Shown one piece after another: positions 24,601-33,700 of a DNA stretch of 64,000 nt. This DNA is from Pyropia yezoensis. Taxonomy: Eukaryota > Rhodophyta > Bangiophyceae > Bangiales > Bangiaceae. Location of the stretch: NCBI GenBank assembly GCA_009829735.1, contig CM020618.1:15919346-15983345 (forward strand). The letters run 5' to 3'. The notes below the pieces were generated by a model that did no database searches, was not told where the DNA came from, and worked only from the letters and a program-made list of their open reading frames with translations. The stretch's first letter is position 1. The number at the start of each line of letters is the position of its first letter. The position numbers and the translations under genes are program-made.

Positions 24601-25574
24601 GTGCAGGCGCGGCCGATGGGGCTGCTGCCGTTGACGGTAGCGTGGGTGACTCGACAGCAGACACCGGCACCACGGCCGGCGCCGCAGGAGAGGGGGCCAC
24701 CAACGCGGCCGACGATCCTGATCCTGTCGAGCACCCTTTTGATCCTGCCGATACGTACGAGGCCGCGTCGGCGGCGGGGGCGCCCGTCGCGTCTGGCGCC
24801 GCCATGCCGACTGCCGCTGAGCTGGCGGCCGCGGCGGCATCGGCAGCAGAGGCAGCGATGGCCGCCTACAACGTGCCGCTCGTCGAGCACGCGACGGCTG
24901 GGGAGGAGGGCTGGCCCGACGCGGCTGTCGCCGACGCGGCCGCCGAGGGACGTGCCGCGGAAGCGGCGCGCCCGTCTGCAGCGGCGGTGACGGTCGTGGG
25001 CTCCCGCTCTCGGGTGCCCCTCTTCCTCCTCCTTGCCGTCGCGGGCAGCCTCTACGCCTCCCTGCGGCGGGTGCGGGCGCGACGAGGGGCGTCGGCGTGG
25101 AGTGCCACAACCTGGGGACTGGGCAGCGCGGCGCCCCGCCGCTTCCCTTCGACCGCCACTGCGGGGCTGACGCACGCGGTCGCGTCGGCGGCCGTGGTGG
25201 CGAGCGGGCTGCTCGCGCTCGTCTCCCCCGCGTCGGCCGGGGGGGGGGGGAGAGCGGCGCGGAGGCCGGGGTCCCCCCTCAGTGGGGATCAAGGCGGCGG
25301 CGGCGGCGGCCTTTGCGGCGCTGGCCCGTTGACGGTGGCGGCCGCCGCGGCGGCGGCGGCGTCGGTGTCGGCGGCTGCAACGGACGAGGAGTCGCCGGCG
25401 GGTGCCTTCGCAGGCTCGGCGGCCGCCAAGGGCGACGACAGCTGGGATAACTCGTGGGATGCCGACGGCGGCGGGCAGGCGGCCGGGGAGGAGGAGCCGT
25501 GGGGGCCTACTACCACGTGGGCTACTGGCGCAACAACCGTGGTGGGGAGGAGAAGCAAGGACCGAGCCGACTGA
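21639..25574 (+). CDS. secreted or membrane protein with 35-residue tandem repeats, 1311 aa
   Basis: ATG 21639 begins MGRPRRRAHVAVTAAAAAWAV, a basic stretch plus hydrophobic core typical of a signal peptide; the frame upstream is open but Arg/Pro-rich and probably leader. Residues about 77-116 are Ser/Pro/Thr-rich (SPSPSSSPTRTPT), as in O-glycosylated wall proteins. Residues about 335-615 are acidic tandem repeats of 35 residues: four units are nearly identical (consensus start ELPSVVLDDAGADSS) and later units diverge. A beta-rich-looking segment at about 717-825 (SLELLVDNYGAYDAVAAMAVCRV, VVAVACGPLPADLEQAVVSW) may be a small extracellular domain. A hydrophobic span (VPLFLLLAVAGSLYASL, about 1125) is followed by basic RRVRARRG, as in a stop-transfer sequence, and a second weaker span follows (VASAAVVASGLLALVSP). 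I infer a cell-surface or extracellular-matrix protein. No named family was recognised. Confidence 0.7.
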   Translation: MGRPRRRAHVAVTAAAAAWAVAVACGPTGGPVVVAAAPVAAAAGAAAPIAATVASTAAAAASRSLSSSAARTVAAVASPSPSSSPTRTPTATPSPTRTPTSPSPSPSSSPSPSASPLMSATPARGLALPVSRVALPEAAGPVVLAAAPGAPAVADDRTASLSLPERAVSGVVAPGGEGADAAAAVDPAARAVPAVADAASTAGKPAGNTAGAAVTDPAAAAAASETAVLVGEAATRVGTAAVAPVADSGGTTAAAAAAAAAHAAHNAESSMGMGGGAGMVGGKPPGGPGADGATQDGGASELLPVSLLDAEANARAADAPAVHVDDVTGEDAAAELPSVVLDDAGADSSASKDASAALVSDLTGDNAAAELPSVVLDDAGADSSASKDASAALVSDLTGDNAAAELPSVVLDDAGADSSAAKDASAALVGDLTGDNAAAELPSVVLDDAGADSSAAKDASAALVGDLTGDNAAAELPSVKMGDADANASAAADASKMRVGDIASDNAAADLPAVVLDDLEKANAAAADGLAEQVGNLTADVAAANLPSVVLDDNEANSITANALSMPLLLGDPRDAGVSDAPTAPLDDSARDARTETGSSVPLGHLAGDAGTTDVPKLPLDDRTKDVGAAGALTVPPGDPSRDVDASASTAPPPFVGEVVANASGSADEVMDGPDVATVNGTAGGGAVAGLATAPADDLDGGDGATTSARPSSAASVPRILVAAFSADRTSLELLVDNYGAYDAVAAMAVCRVVPYAADGTEGAPFLLRSSPRSDAAAAAAAWKVVAVACGPLPADLEQAVVSWSADGVGGWSGSRMVVSPVPVQKAADAEERLNDLGRDVTGTGVVPAIDPTAGSEPPPVGPATQAPAEAADEAVSTTAAGLGDAGKLPDGDDAWAVSGVAGVPPSAGDGIDASNGGGLAASAATGSAVDAAGDSGSDHPSARDADVSLGQLPSAVDSMDPNQPADGIDSPTGVTDAAAAAAAVYAGAGAADGAAAVDGSVGDSTADTGTTAGAAGEGATNAADDPDPVEHPFDPADTYEAASAAGAPVASGAAMPTAAELAAAAASAAEAAMAAYNVPLVEHATAGEEGWPDAAVADAAAEGRAAEAARPSAAAVTVVGSRSRVPLFLLLAVAGSLYASLRRVRARRGASAWSATTWGLGSAAPRRFPSTATAGLTHAVASAAVVASGLLALVSPASAGGGGRAARRPGSPLSGDQGGGGGGLCGAGPLTVAAAAAAAASVSAAATDEESPAGAFAGSAAAKGDDSWDNSWDADGGGQAAGEEEPWGPTTTWATGATTVVGRRSKDRAD
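22641..23490 (+). repeat. 105-bp coding tandem repeat
   Basis: The GAGCTTCC unit start recurs at 22641, 22746, 22851 and 22956, exactly 105 bases apart; a diverged unit starts at 23061 and further degenerate units run to about 23490. Neighbouring units differ by only a few bases (for example GCGTCGAAG against GCGGCGAAG), so the array expanded recently and in frame. Confidence 0.9.
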
Positions 25575-26026
25575 GCTGGACGTGGGGTGGGGGTCGCGGG
25601 GGTGGGGTGGGGAGAGCCGCTCTTCAAGTATCGCACAAAACTCGTAGAGAAGCTCTCCTCTTTCATCTATGCACTGTCGTCGAGGGCATTCGGGGGCGGT
25701 GCGCTTCCCTACACATGTTTGAAGTCCCAACCTGGGCTGCGGAATCGAGTCCCGATACCGTGTGACCATGACCAGCTGCACCATGGTGCCTGCAGGCTGC
25801 CATTTCTGCTTTACCCACTTTTCTTGCCTGAGTCGGCTTGATAGCTGCCGTTCTGTATGTACTGTACTGTACGTACGTACTGTACATCGCAGGAGGGCGC
25901 CTGACCCTGTGTGTGCCACGTGGGTGTTTTTCTTCTCAGGGGGCTACATAATTACTCTGATCTTTGTGATGATTTGTTGGCATCGCCGTCGGCGCGGTAG
26001 GGCTCACCTCTCTTCGCCGATGGGTC
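25575..26026. other. spacer upstream of TRM11, with GTAC-rich palindrome
   Basis: It holds a run of overlapping palindromes near 25855-25888 (ACTGTACTGTACGTACGTAC), about 140 bases before the TRM11 start. The T-rich tract that follows (25925-25980) could be leader or promoter. No gene is seen. Confidence 0.5.
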
Positions 26027-28174
26027 ATGGCGGCAGGCGCTGCTGTGCGACCTGGTCGCGCCATCGCCACCGCGCCGCGGACGCTGCTGTGGGCGCCGGT
26101 GCGGCCGCCATCGCCGGTCCCCGTTTGTTTCTCGCGCCGCCAAACCATGCTCTTCCTCGTCTGCTTCCGGGGCGTCCACCCCGACTTTCGCGTCGCCGAG
26201 TTTCGCGCCGCCGTCGAGGCCACCCGCCGCTCCGCGGACCCGGCTTACCGCTTCGACGTGGCCGATGCCGCAGCAATGGCCGCCGCGGCGGTGGCCGCAA
26301 CGGGGGCGCACCCTCTGGTCGTCGCAGCCGCCGCCGACGCGGCAGCAGCTGCGAAAACAGGCAGCGGCGCTGCGTCTTCGTGCCGAGCAGGCCGTGGCGG
26401 GGGCGGCAGCGGCGACCAGCGGCGGCAACGGCGGCGGCAGCGGCAGCGCAAGCGGGCGGCCTACCCCCCCCTACGGCTGGCGCCAACCATTGGCACCCTC
26501 CCCAGCTGGGCGGCGGCCACCAGCGCGGCGCGCACTGCGCGGGCGGCGCGGCTGGCGCCCCAAGGAGAGGTATTTTACTATGCCCACCTGGCCGACGAGG
26601 CCGAGGCCGCCACTGTGGCCGCCCGCTGCGTCCTCGTCCGCGCCATCCTGGCGCCCATTGCGCACGGCGCGGTCATTACCGAGACGGTCGCCGCGGCAGT
26701 CGCCGCCGCCGACGCGGGCGCGGCGGCGTACGGGGGATTACTGACGGCACCGGCGCCGGGCGGTGCTGGCGGCGGGGCCCCCACCTTCAAATGTGTCTGC
26801 GAGTGCTTTGGCCGCACCCTCACGCCCGACGACCAGCTCGCCCGCTTTGAGCACTTTCGTCCAGTGCTTAGCCGCTTTGGGGGGCGCGTCCGCCTCAAGG
26901 CCCCCGATGTGGAAGTGTGGGTGCTCGAGGACGGAGCGCCGCTGGGCGGGCGCCGCCCACCGCCAGGGTCGGCCACACCCGCTGTGGCGGAGGTGACGGC
27001 GGGCGGCCGGGGCGTGTCACCTTTGCCACCGCCGTCGCCGGCTGCCGCGGCTCTGGCGCCCACTGAGGCCACAGACCATCCCCCGCTGTCTCAGGTGCTC
27101 CTGGCACGTCTCGTCGGCCGCGGCTGCGCCCGCGTGTGCGACGACTATTCGCTCAAGCGGCGGTCGTACATTGGCCCAACCGCCATGGACGCATCGCTGT
27201 CTTTCATCATGGCCAATCTTGGCCTCGTCCGCCGGGACACGGTCGTCCTCGACCCGTTCGCGGGGACGGGCTCGTGCTTGGTCGCCGCCGCCACCCGCGG
27301 GGCGGCGGTGTTTGCCTCGGACCTCAGCCTCAAGGCGCTGACGGGCAAGGAGGTGGCAGTGGATATGGCGTCCAACTTTGTGCAGTACGGCCTCCCGCCC
27401 GCCCTCGACGCGGTGCGGATGGACGTGCTGTGCCCGGCGTGGCGGTGGCCCGCCGGCGGTGTTGTCCACGCGGTCGTGTGTGACCCGCCGTATGGGATCC
27501 GAGAGGGTTCCCGCGCCTTTGCCGCCGACGCGGCGGCTGCGTCGGTGGCGGCCGCCGGCCGCCCCGGCCCGCAGCGCCCGTTTGCGCCCGCCACCGTGCG
27601 GGTGGCGTTTGACGACTTTCTCCACCACCTCCTCCACGCGGCCGCAGCGGCGCTGGTGCCGGGCGGCCGCCTCGTCTACTGGCTGCCGACAGTGCCCGAC
27701 GAGTACGCGCCCGCCGACCTGCCCGTCCACCCGCTGCTGCGGCTGGTCGCCAACTGTGAGCAGCCGCTGTCGTCCAAGCTGTCGCGGCGGCTCATCACCA
27801 TGGAGCGCCTGCCCGACGCGCCGCCGCCGGGCGCCATCGCGGGCGCCACCGCCGCGGTAGACGCGGCACATTCGGTTGCGGTGCCGCTAGACCCGCGGGC
27901 AGTGCCGCTGCCCCGCCGCACGCACGTGCCTGCGCACGCCAACCTGGCAGCCAAGGTGTTTGGGGTGGCGGACCGGCTCGAGGACGCGCTCCAGCGGAGG
28001 CCAGTGGATGGCGCCGCCGTGCATGTTAAGGGGGCGGAGAGGAGAAGGGTCGCCGAGAAGGGAGGGGCACCGAACCGGTCAGAGGTGGCAGCGGCACAGG
28101 CGACAGCGGTAAGCAGGACAGACGCCAGTACCGCAGCCGCAGCGGCAGTGCCTGCCATGTCCACGTTCCGCTAA
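26027..28174 (+). CDS. TRM11: tRNA (guanine-10-N2)-methyltransferase catalytic subunit, TRM11 type
   Basis: This would be the SAM-dependent enzyme that makes N2-methylguanosine at position 10 of cytosolic tRNAs; in other eukaryotes it needs the small partner TRM112. From ATG 26147 the sequence begins MLFLVCFRGVHPDFRVAEF, matching the usual N-terminus of the family. The upstream in-frame ATG 26027 would add 40 residues, perhaps a targeting extension, so the start is uncertain. A low-complexity Ala/Arg insert follows (about 105-180). The THUMP-like region ends near FKCVCECFGRTL. The methyltransferase half carries SLKRRSYIGPTAMD, motif I DPFAGTGSCLVAA (about residue 407) and the catalytic DPPYG (about 485). 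The C-terminus includes LSSKLSRRLITMERL. The total of 715 residues is longer than the 430-500 usual for the family, because of Ala-rich insertions and a C-terminal extension. The gene is convergent with the BFR1-like gene. Confidence 0.9.
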   Translation: MAAGAAVRPGRAIATAPRTLLWAPVRPPSPVPVCFSRRQTMLFLVCFRGVHPDFRVAEFRAAVEATRRSADPAYRFDVADAAAMAAAAVAATGAHPLVVAAAADAAAAAKTGSGAASSCRAGRGGGGSGDQRRQRRRQRQRKRAAYPPLRLAPTIGTLPSWAAATSAARTARAARLAPQGEVFYYAHLADEAEAATVAARCVLVRAILAPIAHGAVITETVAAAVAAADAGAAAYGGLLTAPAPGGAGGGAPTFKCVCECFGRTLTPDDQLARFEHFRPVLSRFGGRVRLKAPDVEVWVLEDGAPLGGRRPPPGSATPAVAEVTAGGRGVSPLPPPSPAAAALAPTEATDHPPLSQVLLARLVGRGCARVCDDYSLKRRSYIGPTAMDASLSFIMANLGLVRRDTVVLDPFAGTGSCLVAAATRGAAVFASDLSLKALTGKEVAVDMASNFVQYGLPPALDAVRMDVLCPAWRWPAGGVVHAVVCDPPYGIREGSRAFAADAAAASVAAAGRPGPQRPFAPATVRVAFDDFLHHLLHAAAAALVPGGRLVYWLPTVPDEYAPADLPVHPLLRLVANCEQPLSSKLSRRLITMERLPDAPPPGAIAGATAAVDAAHSVAVPLDPRAVPLPRRTHVPAHANLAAKVFGVADRLEDALQRRPVDGAAVHVKGAERRRVAEKGGAPNRSEVAAAQATAVSRTDASTAAAAAVPAMSTFR

Positions 28175-28661
28175 GGCCGTGAACAGGTATGATGATCTGG
28201 TGGGTTGCAGGTGGACTGCATAGGCGTCAAGTGTGTGCGGTCGGTTATGCTCGTGCTGCCAACTCCTTATCGACAGCACATGATTGGACCACCGGCTCAC
28301 CTACCGACCAACCTGCGTGTGCCGTTTGAGCAGCAGGCCAGACAAGAAAAAAAAACATGATGCAAATGACGACGCAAAAAGGACGAAAGAATGCACACAA
28401 GAGATCGTTAAACGCAGATACAACCCACGAGGCACGATGGACGTCGCAAACCAAGGATATCGAAAGCACAGCCAAAACGAGATCCACACTCGCAGCCCAT
28501 CCAGACCACCCGCAGCCCTGCAGGAAGCATATTGCCGTCGAAAGGCCCACAATGCTCGCCGCGCCGCTCACCGCCGTCTATCAGCCCCCGACCAGGTTGC
28601 TCGGTCCCCCCAAAAAAAAGAACAGAAAGAAGAGATCAGGAACCCTAACACCTGAGAATGA
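28175..28661. other. convergent intergenic region
   Basis: It separates the 3' ends of the plus-strand TRM11-type gene and the minus-strand BFR1-like gene, so it should hold both polyadenylation regions. It is distinctly more A-rich (A runs at about 28346-28356 and 28611-28619) than the surrounding coding sequence. No gene is seen. Confidence 0.6.
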
Positions 28662-30782
28662 TCAAGCGGTGACGCCCTCGGGGTTGGCTGTATCGGTGCT
28701 GGGTGCATCGGCCGACTTCGTAGGGGCGGCGTCGTCTTCAGTCGTGGCGTCGACGGTGCCCTCGGTTGCTGTGACAGCATTGAGGTCGGCTGCCGTGACT
28801 TCCGTATTCCCGTTGGCAAGTTCATCGTCGGCCACCGCCGTCGGATCAGAAGCCGCTTCGGTGCCATCGCCACCGTCCGTCGCGAGGAGCGCTGCAACGG
28901 GGAGCACGGTGCCGCTCCCCGCCTCAGCTGGGGTCGGGGACTCATTGGAGGGCGCCGCAGCCGCGGCCGCACGGCCACGGATGATATCCGAGAAAGACGG
29001 CTTGTTCGCATCCACCGTCGCCGGCACACTGGGCAGCGGCGCGCCCTGTACGAGCGGCGGCTGCTCATCTTCATTGGAAGACGGCGTAGGCGCGGCAGCG
29101 GCGTTCTTGGACGCCCCGCGCTTCTCAGCGCTGCTCCCAAATGGCAGCTGCTGCTTTGGCGCACGCTGTGTCGGCGGCGGCGCAGTCTTGTAGTACGCCA
29201 GCTTCTCCTGCAGGGCCTTGATGGCGGGCGCCACGTCACTCTTGACAAGCGGCGGCTCCACCTCCACTGCCGTAAAGGCCGCGTAGATCTCCATGGACTG
29301 GGAGGGGAGCTTAGCTGAGCCCGCCGAGCTAGCGGCAGCAGCCGTGTCGGGCGCGGCCGCGTCCGACCCGCGGCGACCCTTACCCTTCCGTCCCTTCTTG
29401 CCGACCCCAGCCTTGCCAAATGCAGAGTACTTGTCCTCTGGCGGGGCGGCAGCCCCGGCCTTCTTGCCCGTCACCACGCTGGCACTAGTGCCCTTGACGA
29501 CACGCAGGCCCTGGCGGGTCGCACCAGGCAGGCCGAGCGTTGGGGCGTCACCGGCCTTGGCTGACTTGTCCTCAGCCGCAACCGACGCCAGCGCCTCGGC
29601 CGTGGCCGTTGGGCTGTCCAGCATCGGCGCCAAATGCACGACCAGCCGCGTGCAGGTCGCCAGCTGTGCCGCATAGGGGTGAGCGGGCTCGTACTCAGCC
29701 AGCTCCGCCTCGCGCTCGGCACGGCGGGCCTCGCGCTCGGCGTTGCGGGCAGCGTTCAGGTCGGCCTGCTTCTTGCGCCGACGGTTGTCTTCCTGAATGC
29801 GGAAGATTCGCTCATTGTCGCGCCACGCGTTCAGGGCCGCGTAATGAGCCTTATGGGCGGCATCCATCGCCGACTGCGCTTCGGCAATCACCTTCTTCTG
29901 CGCCGCAATGGGGTCCCCAGTCTGCGAAGGCGCCCCCGGCAGCTGCGCAACCTCTGCGTTGCGAGCAGCATAGGCAGCGTCAACGACACCCTTCTGTTCG
30001 TTGACCGCGGCCTTGAGCTGGTTGATGAGCACGTCCTGCGCCTTGCGAGACGCCTCCAGCTCGTCGCGGCTCACGCTTGCCGCGTCGGCAGCGACCAAAG
30101 CGGCACGGCCCTTGTGGCGCAGATACGCGATGATTGCGATCAGCTTCTTCTCCTCGGCCATGGGCAGAGACTCGGTATGCATGCGGTACTCGAGGTCCTG
30201 GATCCTCTGCTCCACCTGCTCGACCGACTTGAGGCCGCGAAGGGACGACTCAATACCGGAGCCGCCGCCCGACCCACCGCCGCGCCGCGTCGCCTGCTCC
30301 TGCGCGCGTAGCGCCGCAATCTGGTCCGTGATGACCTTCTTGGCAGTAAACTTGGCGTTGAGGGCCTCCTGGAGACCCTTGTGGGCCTTGCGGGCGGCCG
30401 AGATGGAGGCCTCATGGCTGTCAAGCACCGCCTTACGAGCCTTGGAGTGGGTCAGGGCGGCCTCCAGCTTTGTCCGCGCCTCCGCAACCTGCGCGCGGAG
30501 AGGCTCCAACTTGGCGTCGAGCTCCGCCTTGGCGGGCTCGGGGTAGCGCTTCACCGGCTCGTCGGGGATGACCAGCTCGCGCTGCGGAGGCTTTTTGCGC
30601 GGCGCGGCCGCGCGGGCCGCACCAGCCGCTGGTGCGGCAGCCTTCTTCGGGTCCTCATCCCCGCCAACGGCCGGGGTGGCGGCCGACTCGGGGGCCGACT
30701 CCGCCTTGGCTACCGCCGTCGTATCGCCCACCTCGTTGAGGGCAGCCACCGGCTGGGCCACAGGGGCCTCCGTGTCCGCCAT
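28662..30782 (-). CDS. BFR1-like coiled-coil protein, 706 aa
   Basis: ATG 30782 starts MADTEAPVAQPVAAL; the open frame extends slightly upstream but without ATG. A disordered Ala/Lys leader (1-75) is followed by a long charged coiled coil (about 80-370) rich in Ala, Glu, Lys and Arg. Within it, SVEQVEQRIQDLEYRM ... LPMAEEKKLIAIIAYLR (from about residue 184) is the pattern typical of yeast Bfr1 and related plant and fungal proteins, which associate with polysomes and mRNPs at the ER. A conserved-looking DNERIFRIQEDNRRRKKQADLN segment follows. Then come a Lys/Gly-rich stretch (KKGRKGKGRRG) and an acidic Ala/Thr-rich tail. I infer an RNA-granule or translation-associated scaffold. The assignment rests on the coiled-coil pattern, so other coiled-coil proteins of the same build remain possible. 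Confidence 0.65.
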   Translation of the reverse strand: MADTEAPVAQPVAALNEVGDTTAVAKAESAPESAATPAVGGDEDPKKAAAPAAGAARAAAPRKKPPQRELVIPDEPVKRYPEPAKAELDAKLEPLRAQVAEARTKLEAALTHSKARKAVLDSHEASISAARKAHKGLQEALNAKFTAKKVITDQIAALRAQEQATRRGGGSGGGSGIESSLRGLKSVEQVEQRIQDLEYRMHTESLPMAEEKKLIAIIAYLRHKGRAALVAADAASVSRDELEASRKAQDVLINQLKAAVNEQKGVVDAAYAARNAEVAQLPGAPSQTGDPIAAQKKVIAEAQSAMDAAHKAHYAALNAWRDNERIFRIQEDNRRRKKQADLNAARNAEREARRAEREAELAEYEPAHPYAAQLATCTRLVVHLAPMLDSPTATAEALASVAAEDKSAKAGDAPTLGLPGATRQGLRVVKGTSASVVTGKKAGAAAPPEDKYSAFGKAGVGKKGRKGKGRRGSDAAAPDTAAAASSAGSAKLPSQSMEIYAAFTAVEVEPPLVKSDVAPAIKALQEKLAYYKTAPPPTQRAPKQQLPFGSSAEKRGASKNAAAAPTPSSNEDEQPPLVQGAPLPSVPATVDANKPSFSDIIRGRAAAAAAPSNESPTPAEAGSGTVLPVAALLATDGGDGTEAASDPTAVADDELANGNTEVTAADLNAVTATEGTVDATTEDDAAPTKSADAPSTDTANPEGVTA

Positions 30783-33700
30783 AGTTCGGGTCTCGCCGGC
30801 CACGGTTGTCAACCGCAATGGGCGTCCGTGTCAGGCACAAAAGGTACAGACACAAGCATGAACGGGGGCGGCCCGGGGCGAACAGTGACCCGAACCGCCG
30901 GCAACCCGATCGGGTGCGTCGCCCAGCTGCCGCTGCGCCGACCCGCGCGACGCAACACCCGGGTGGCTGGGTGGGGGCCTGGGAAGGACGCCCTCGGGGC
31001 AAAGGACAGTCGGCCGCCGTGTTCCCCCCCCCCCCCCAACCTGGCAAGCCCCGCACCAAAACGCGGCCACCGACGCCCCCTGTCACCGCAAGTGTGACGG
31101 GGACCCGCAGATGCCGGCCAGAGAAGGGTCGGACGACTCGCGCCGCCACTGCGTCCGCACGTCGCCGTCGCAGGCGGGCATGGTGCGGAGCAGGCGCTCA
31201 CGGCACAAGTTCCGCAATATTGCCGTCGAGGGTGCTGACAGCGATATCGCCGCAACGCGATGCTGTGTGTGTGGCTGTGCGCGTGTTTGTAAAACGCGTG
31301 ACACCATTACATTCCCCGGTTCGAAGAGTGACCAATCACTTCCGTTCAACTGTACCGCACTGTTGTACCAAAAGTGCGCACCGTAGACAGGTAGTTGACC
31401 ACCCGGTCAAGTTGGTACGACTCAGTACTACTCTTTCCAGGCGCAAGTCCTTTCAATCCAGGTTGAATCAATCAGTCGATCGCCCCCGGTCCGGCTCAAG
31501 TGGAAGGTCTCCCCAGTGGCAAGTGTACAACTGAAATTGCGAAAACGGACCGGTCTCAGCGGTAGTCTCAACCTTGACCAGGCCAGTGGTGCTTAAAGGG
31601 AGGTTCAGGAAAGTCTTGTTTTGACGTGTTCATCGACCGGCAGACGAGTCCACAGAACGCTTGCGGATGGCTGTGGGACGCAATTTTTCTCTCGGTTTTT
31701 GCGCAAACGCTGTGGGCCATATGCAAAGTTTTGCGGCGCCCTGCTGTGCGGTGTACATACACGGCGGTGATGGTCGGGCTGTCGCCTTACATGCTGTTGT
31801 AGCGCAGCGCATGGTGCATCACGTCATGGTCGTATGCAGGGCGTATATCGCCCGACCAAAGGGCCACATAAGGTACGCAAAAAAAAGAAGAATGCTGGGG
31901 CGCAGGGTACCATGAAACGGGGTCCCCGATCGCATCCGCAACCCGCAAACCCGAATTCGGGCCGATTCCTGAACCTTCAGCACCACTGTGCGACCTTGAC
32001 CTTGTCCAGCTGTGCTTACGCGGCGGTGGCAGCTGCATCGCAGCGGGAAAGCAACCACCTCTGCGACGGCAGAGTGTCTTGCAACGGGAGGAGCACGGCC
32101 CAGGGGCTAACGCTCGGAGGTCAAACGCTCCTGTACACAGGTGCCCCGTCCACCGAGCCAGGGAAGGCTGCTTCTCTTGACTGTCGAGAGATACTGGACA
32201 CCACCTTCCGGCTCAGCACTGGCGCGCTTCTCTTGCCACTTTCTCCCCCACAGCTCCCTCTAAAGGCTGCTCTGATGGGGCCCATCTTCGTGAGAGGCCC
32301 TCCAGACAGCTGCGCGGGGAGTGGGCGCCCCCGCCGCCTCCGTAGATACTGCAACGACCGCATTCACCGCCGACCACGGGGGGCACCCTTGCGGGCATGC
32401 ACGAAGTCCACCGCCAGGCAGGCAAGTCTGGCCACCTACCTTGGCCCTACGCGGCCCTTCAGGCGCAAAGGTGCTTCCCCGCTGCTCCCCCGCCACGCTG
32501 CCACCCTCATCCCACACCACCCCCACGCTGAACACCCTCGTACGCCTGTCTTCCTAGACCGCGAACCCCACAGGGCTTGGTATGCTTGCAGACCGCGGCT
32601 GTGCGCAGGGGCAGTGGGGCTTTGAGAGATGGCTGTGGCCTCTGGGACCGGCGCGCCCCGTCGTGGCAAGGGGCATCCAACCCTCAAACCATCGAGATCC
32701 CTACACTGCTCCAGCCTTTGCGGCGTGCGCGCCCCCCGTCATCGCCTCCCGTCACCGTCGCCCCCCGGTCGTGGCAACTTCGCGAGCCTCCCAGAGCTCG
32801 AGTCATCCGTGCCCCGTCCCCCAGACACACGGGAGAGGCGCTTACGGTCGAGTGTGGTGTCCCCGCCGCCACGGTGGCGGTGGAGTGCATCGATACAGTC
32901 ATCGTATCCTTTGCTGTCCACCCCTCTTGGTCAACCCAAAGAGCCCTGTTTCGTAGGACCGCTGCGGGTTGATTGGTCAGGATGGACAATCACTGGGTAG
33001 CGTCTCGCCGACGCCTGCCATGCCTTTGGCAAATGTGCAGAGGCGGGCCCTGCGACCGAGGTACAGGTGGTCTCTACTCTCTTCCCCACAAGAGCCACCG
33101 TACGCGTGCATGGCCCTTTGTTTAGCCGCACACGCATGGTCCTTTTTTTGTGCGCATGCCATGCTGCCTGCCCCTCATGTCCCCCGCTCGCGATCTGGGG
33201 GCGAGACGGGGGCAGGCGGGGCACCCCGTTGCGTCATTGGGCCGGGTGGCCACTAGAGACAGATTCGTGACATGGTGCCGCACGGAAGAGGCTCAACGGC
33301 TCGTGCCGCACACGTGCCTCCACGCGACACTCCCCCTGCTGTCGCCCTTGCCTGCCTCCACTGATGTGGTCCAATTTGCCCCATGTCCATTGCCTACTCG
33401 CCCACCCCTCCATACCACTCCACTCAACCTCCCTCACGTCCCGTAGCTTCTATTTCATGGGCGCCCGACGCAAGAGCGTTGGCCTGCGCGGGGGCGATGG
33501 TGGTGAGACTTTTACGCGAGCGGAGGGAGCAGAGCACTATTGGCAACGACCGCACTGAGCGCGCAGGGGAACGACGGCCAGGCGGCCGGCCGGCCGGCCG
33601 GCCGGGGGGGGGGGGGGGGGGGGGGGGAACAGACTGGACCGGACGGCAAGAGCGGCGGGGGGCGGGGCACGTCGAATTCCCCCCCCGCACCCGCCGCCCG

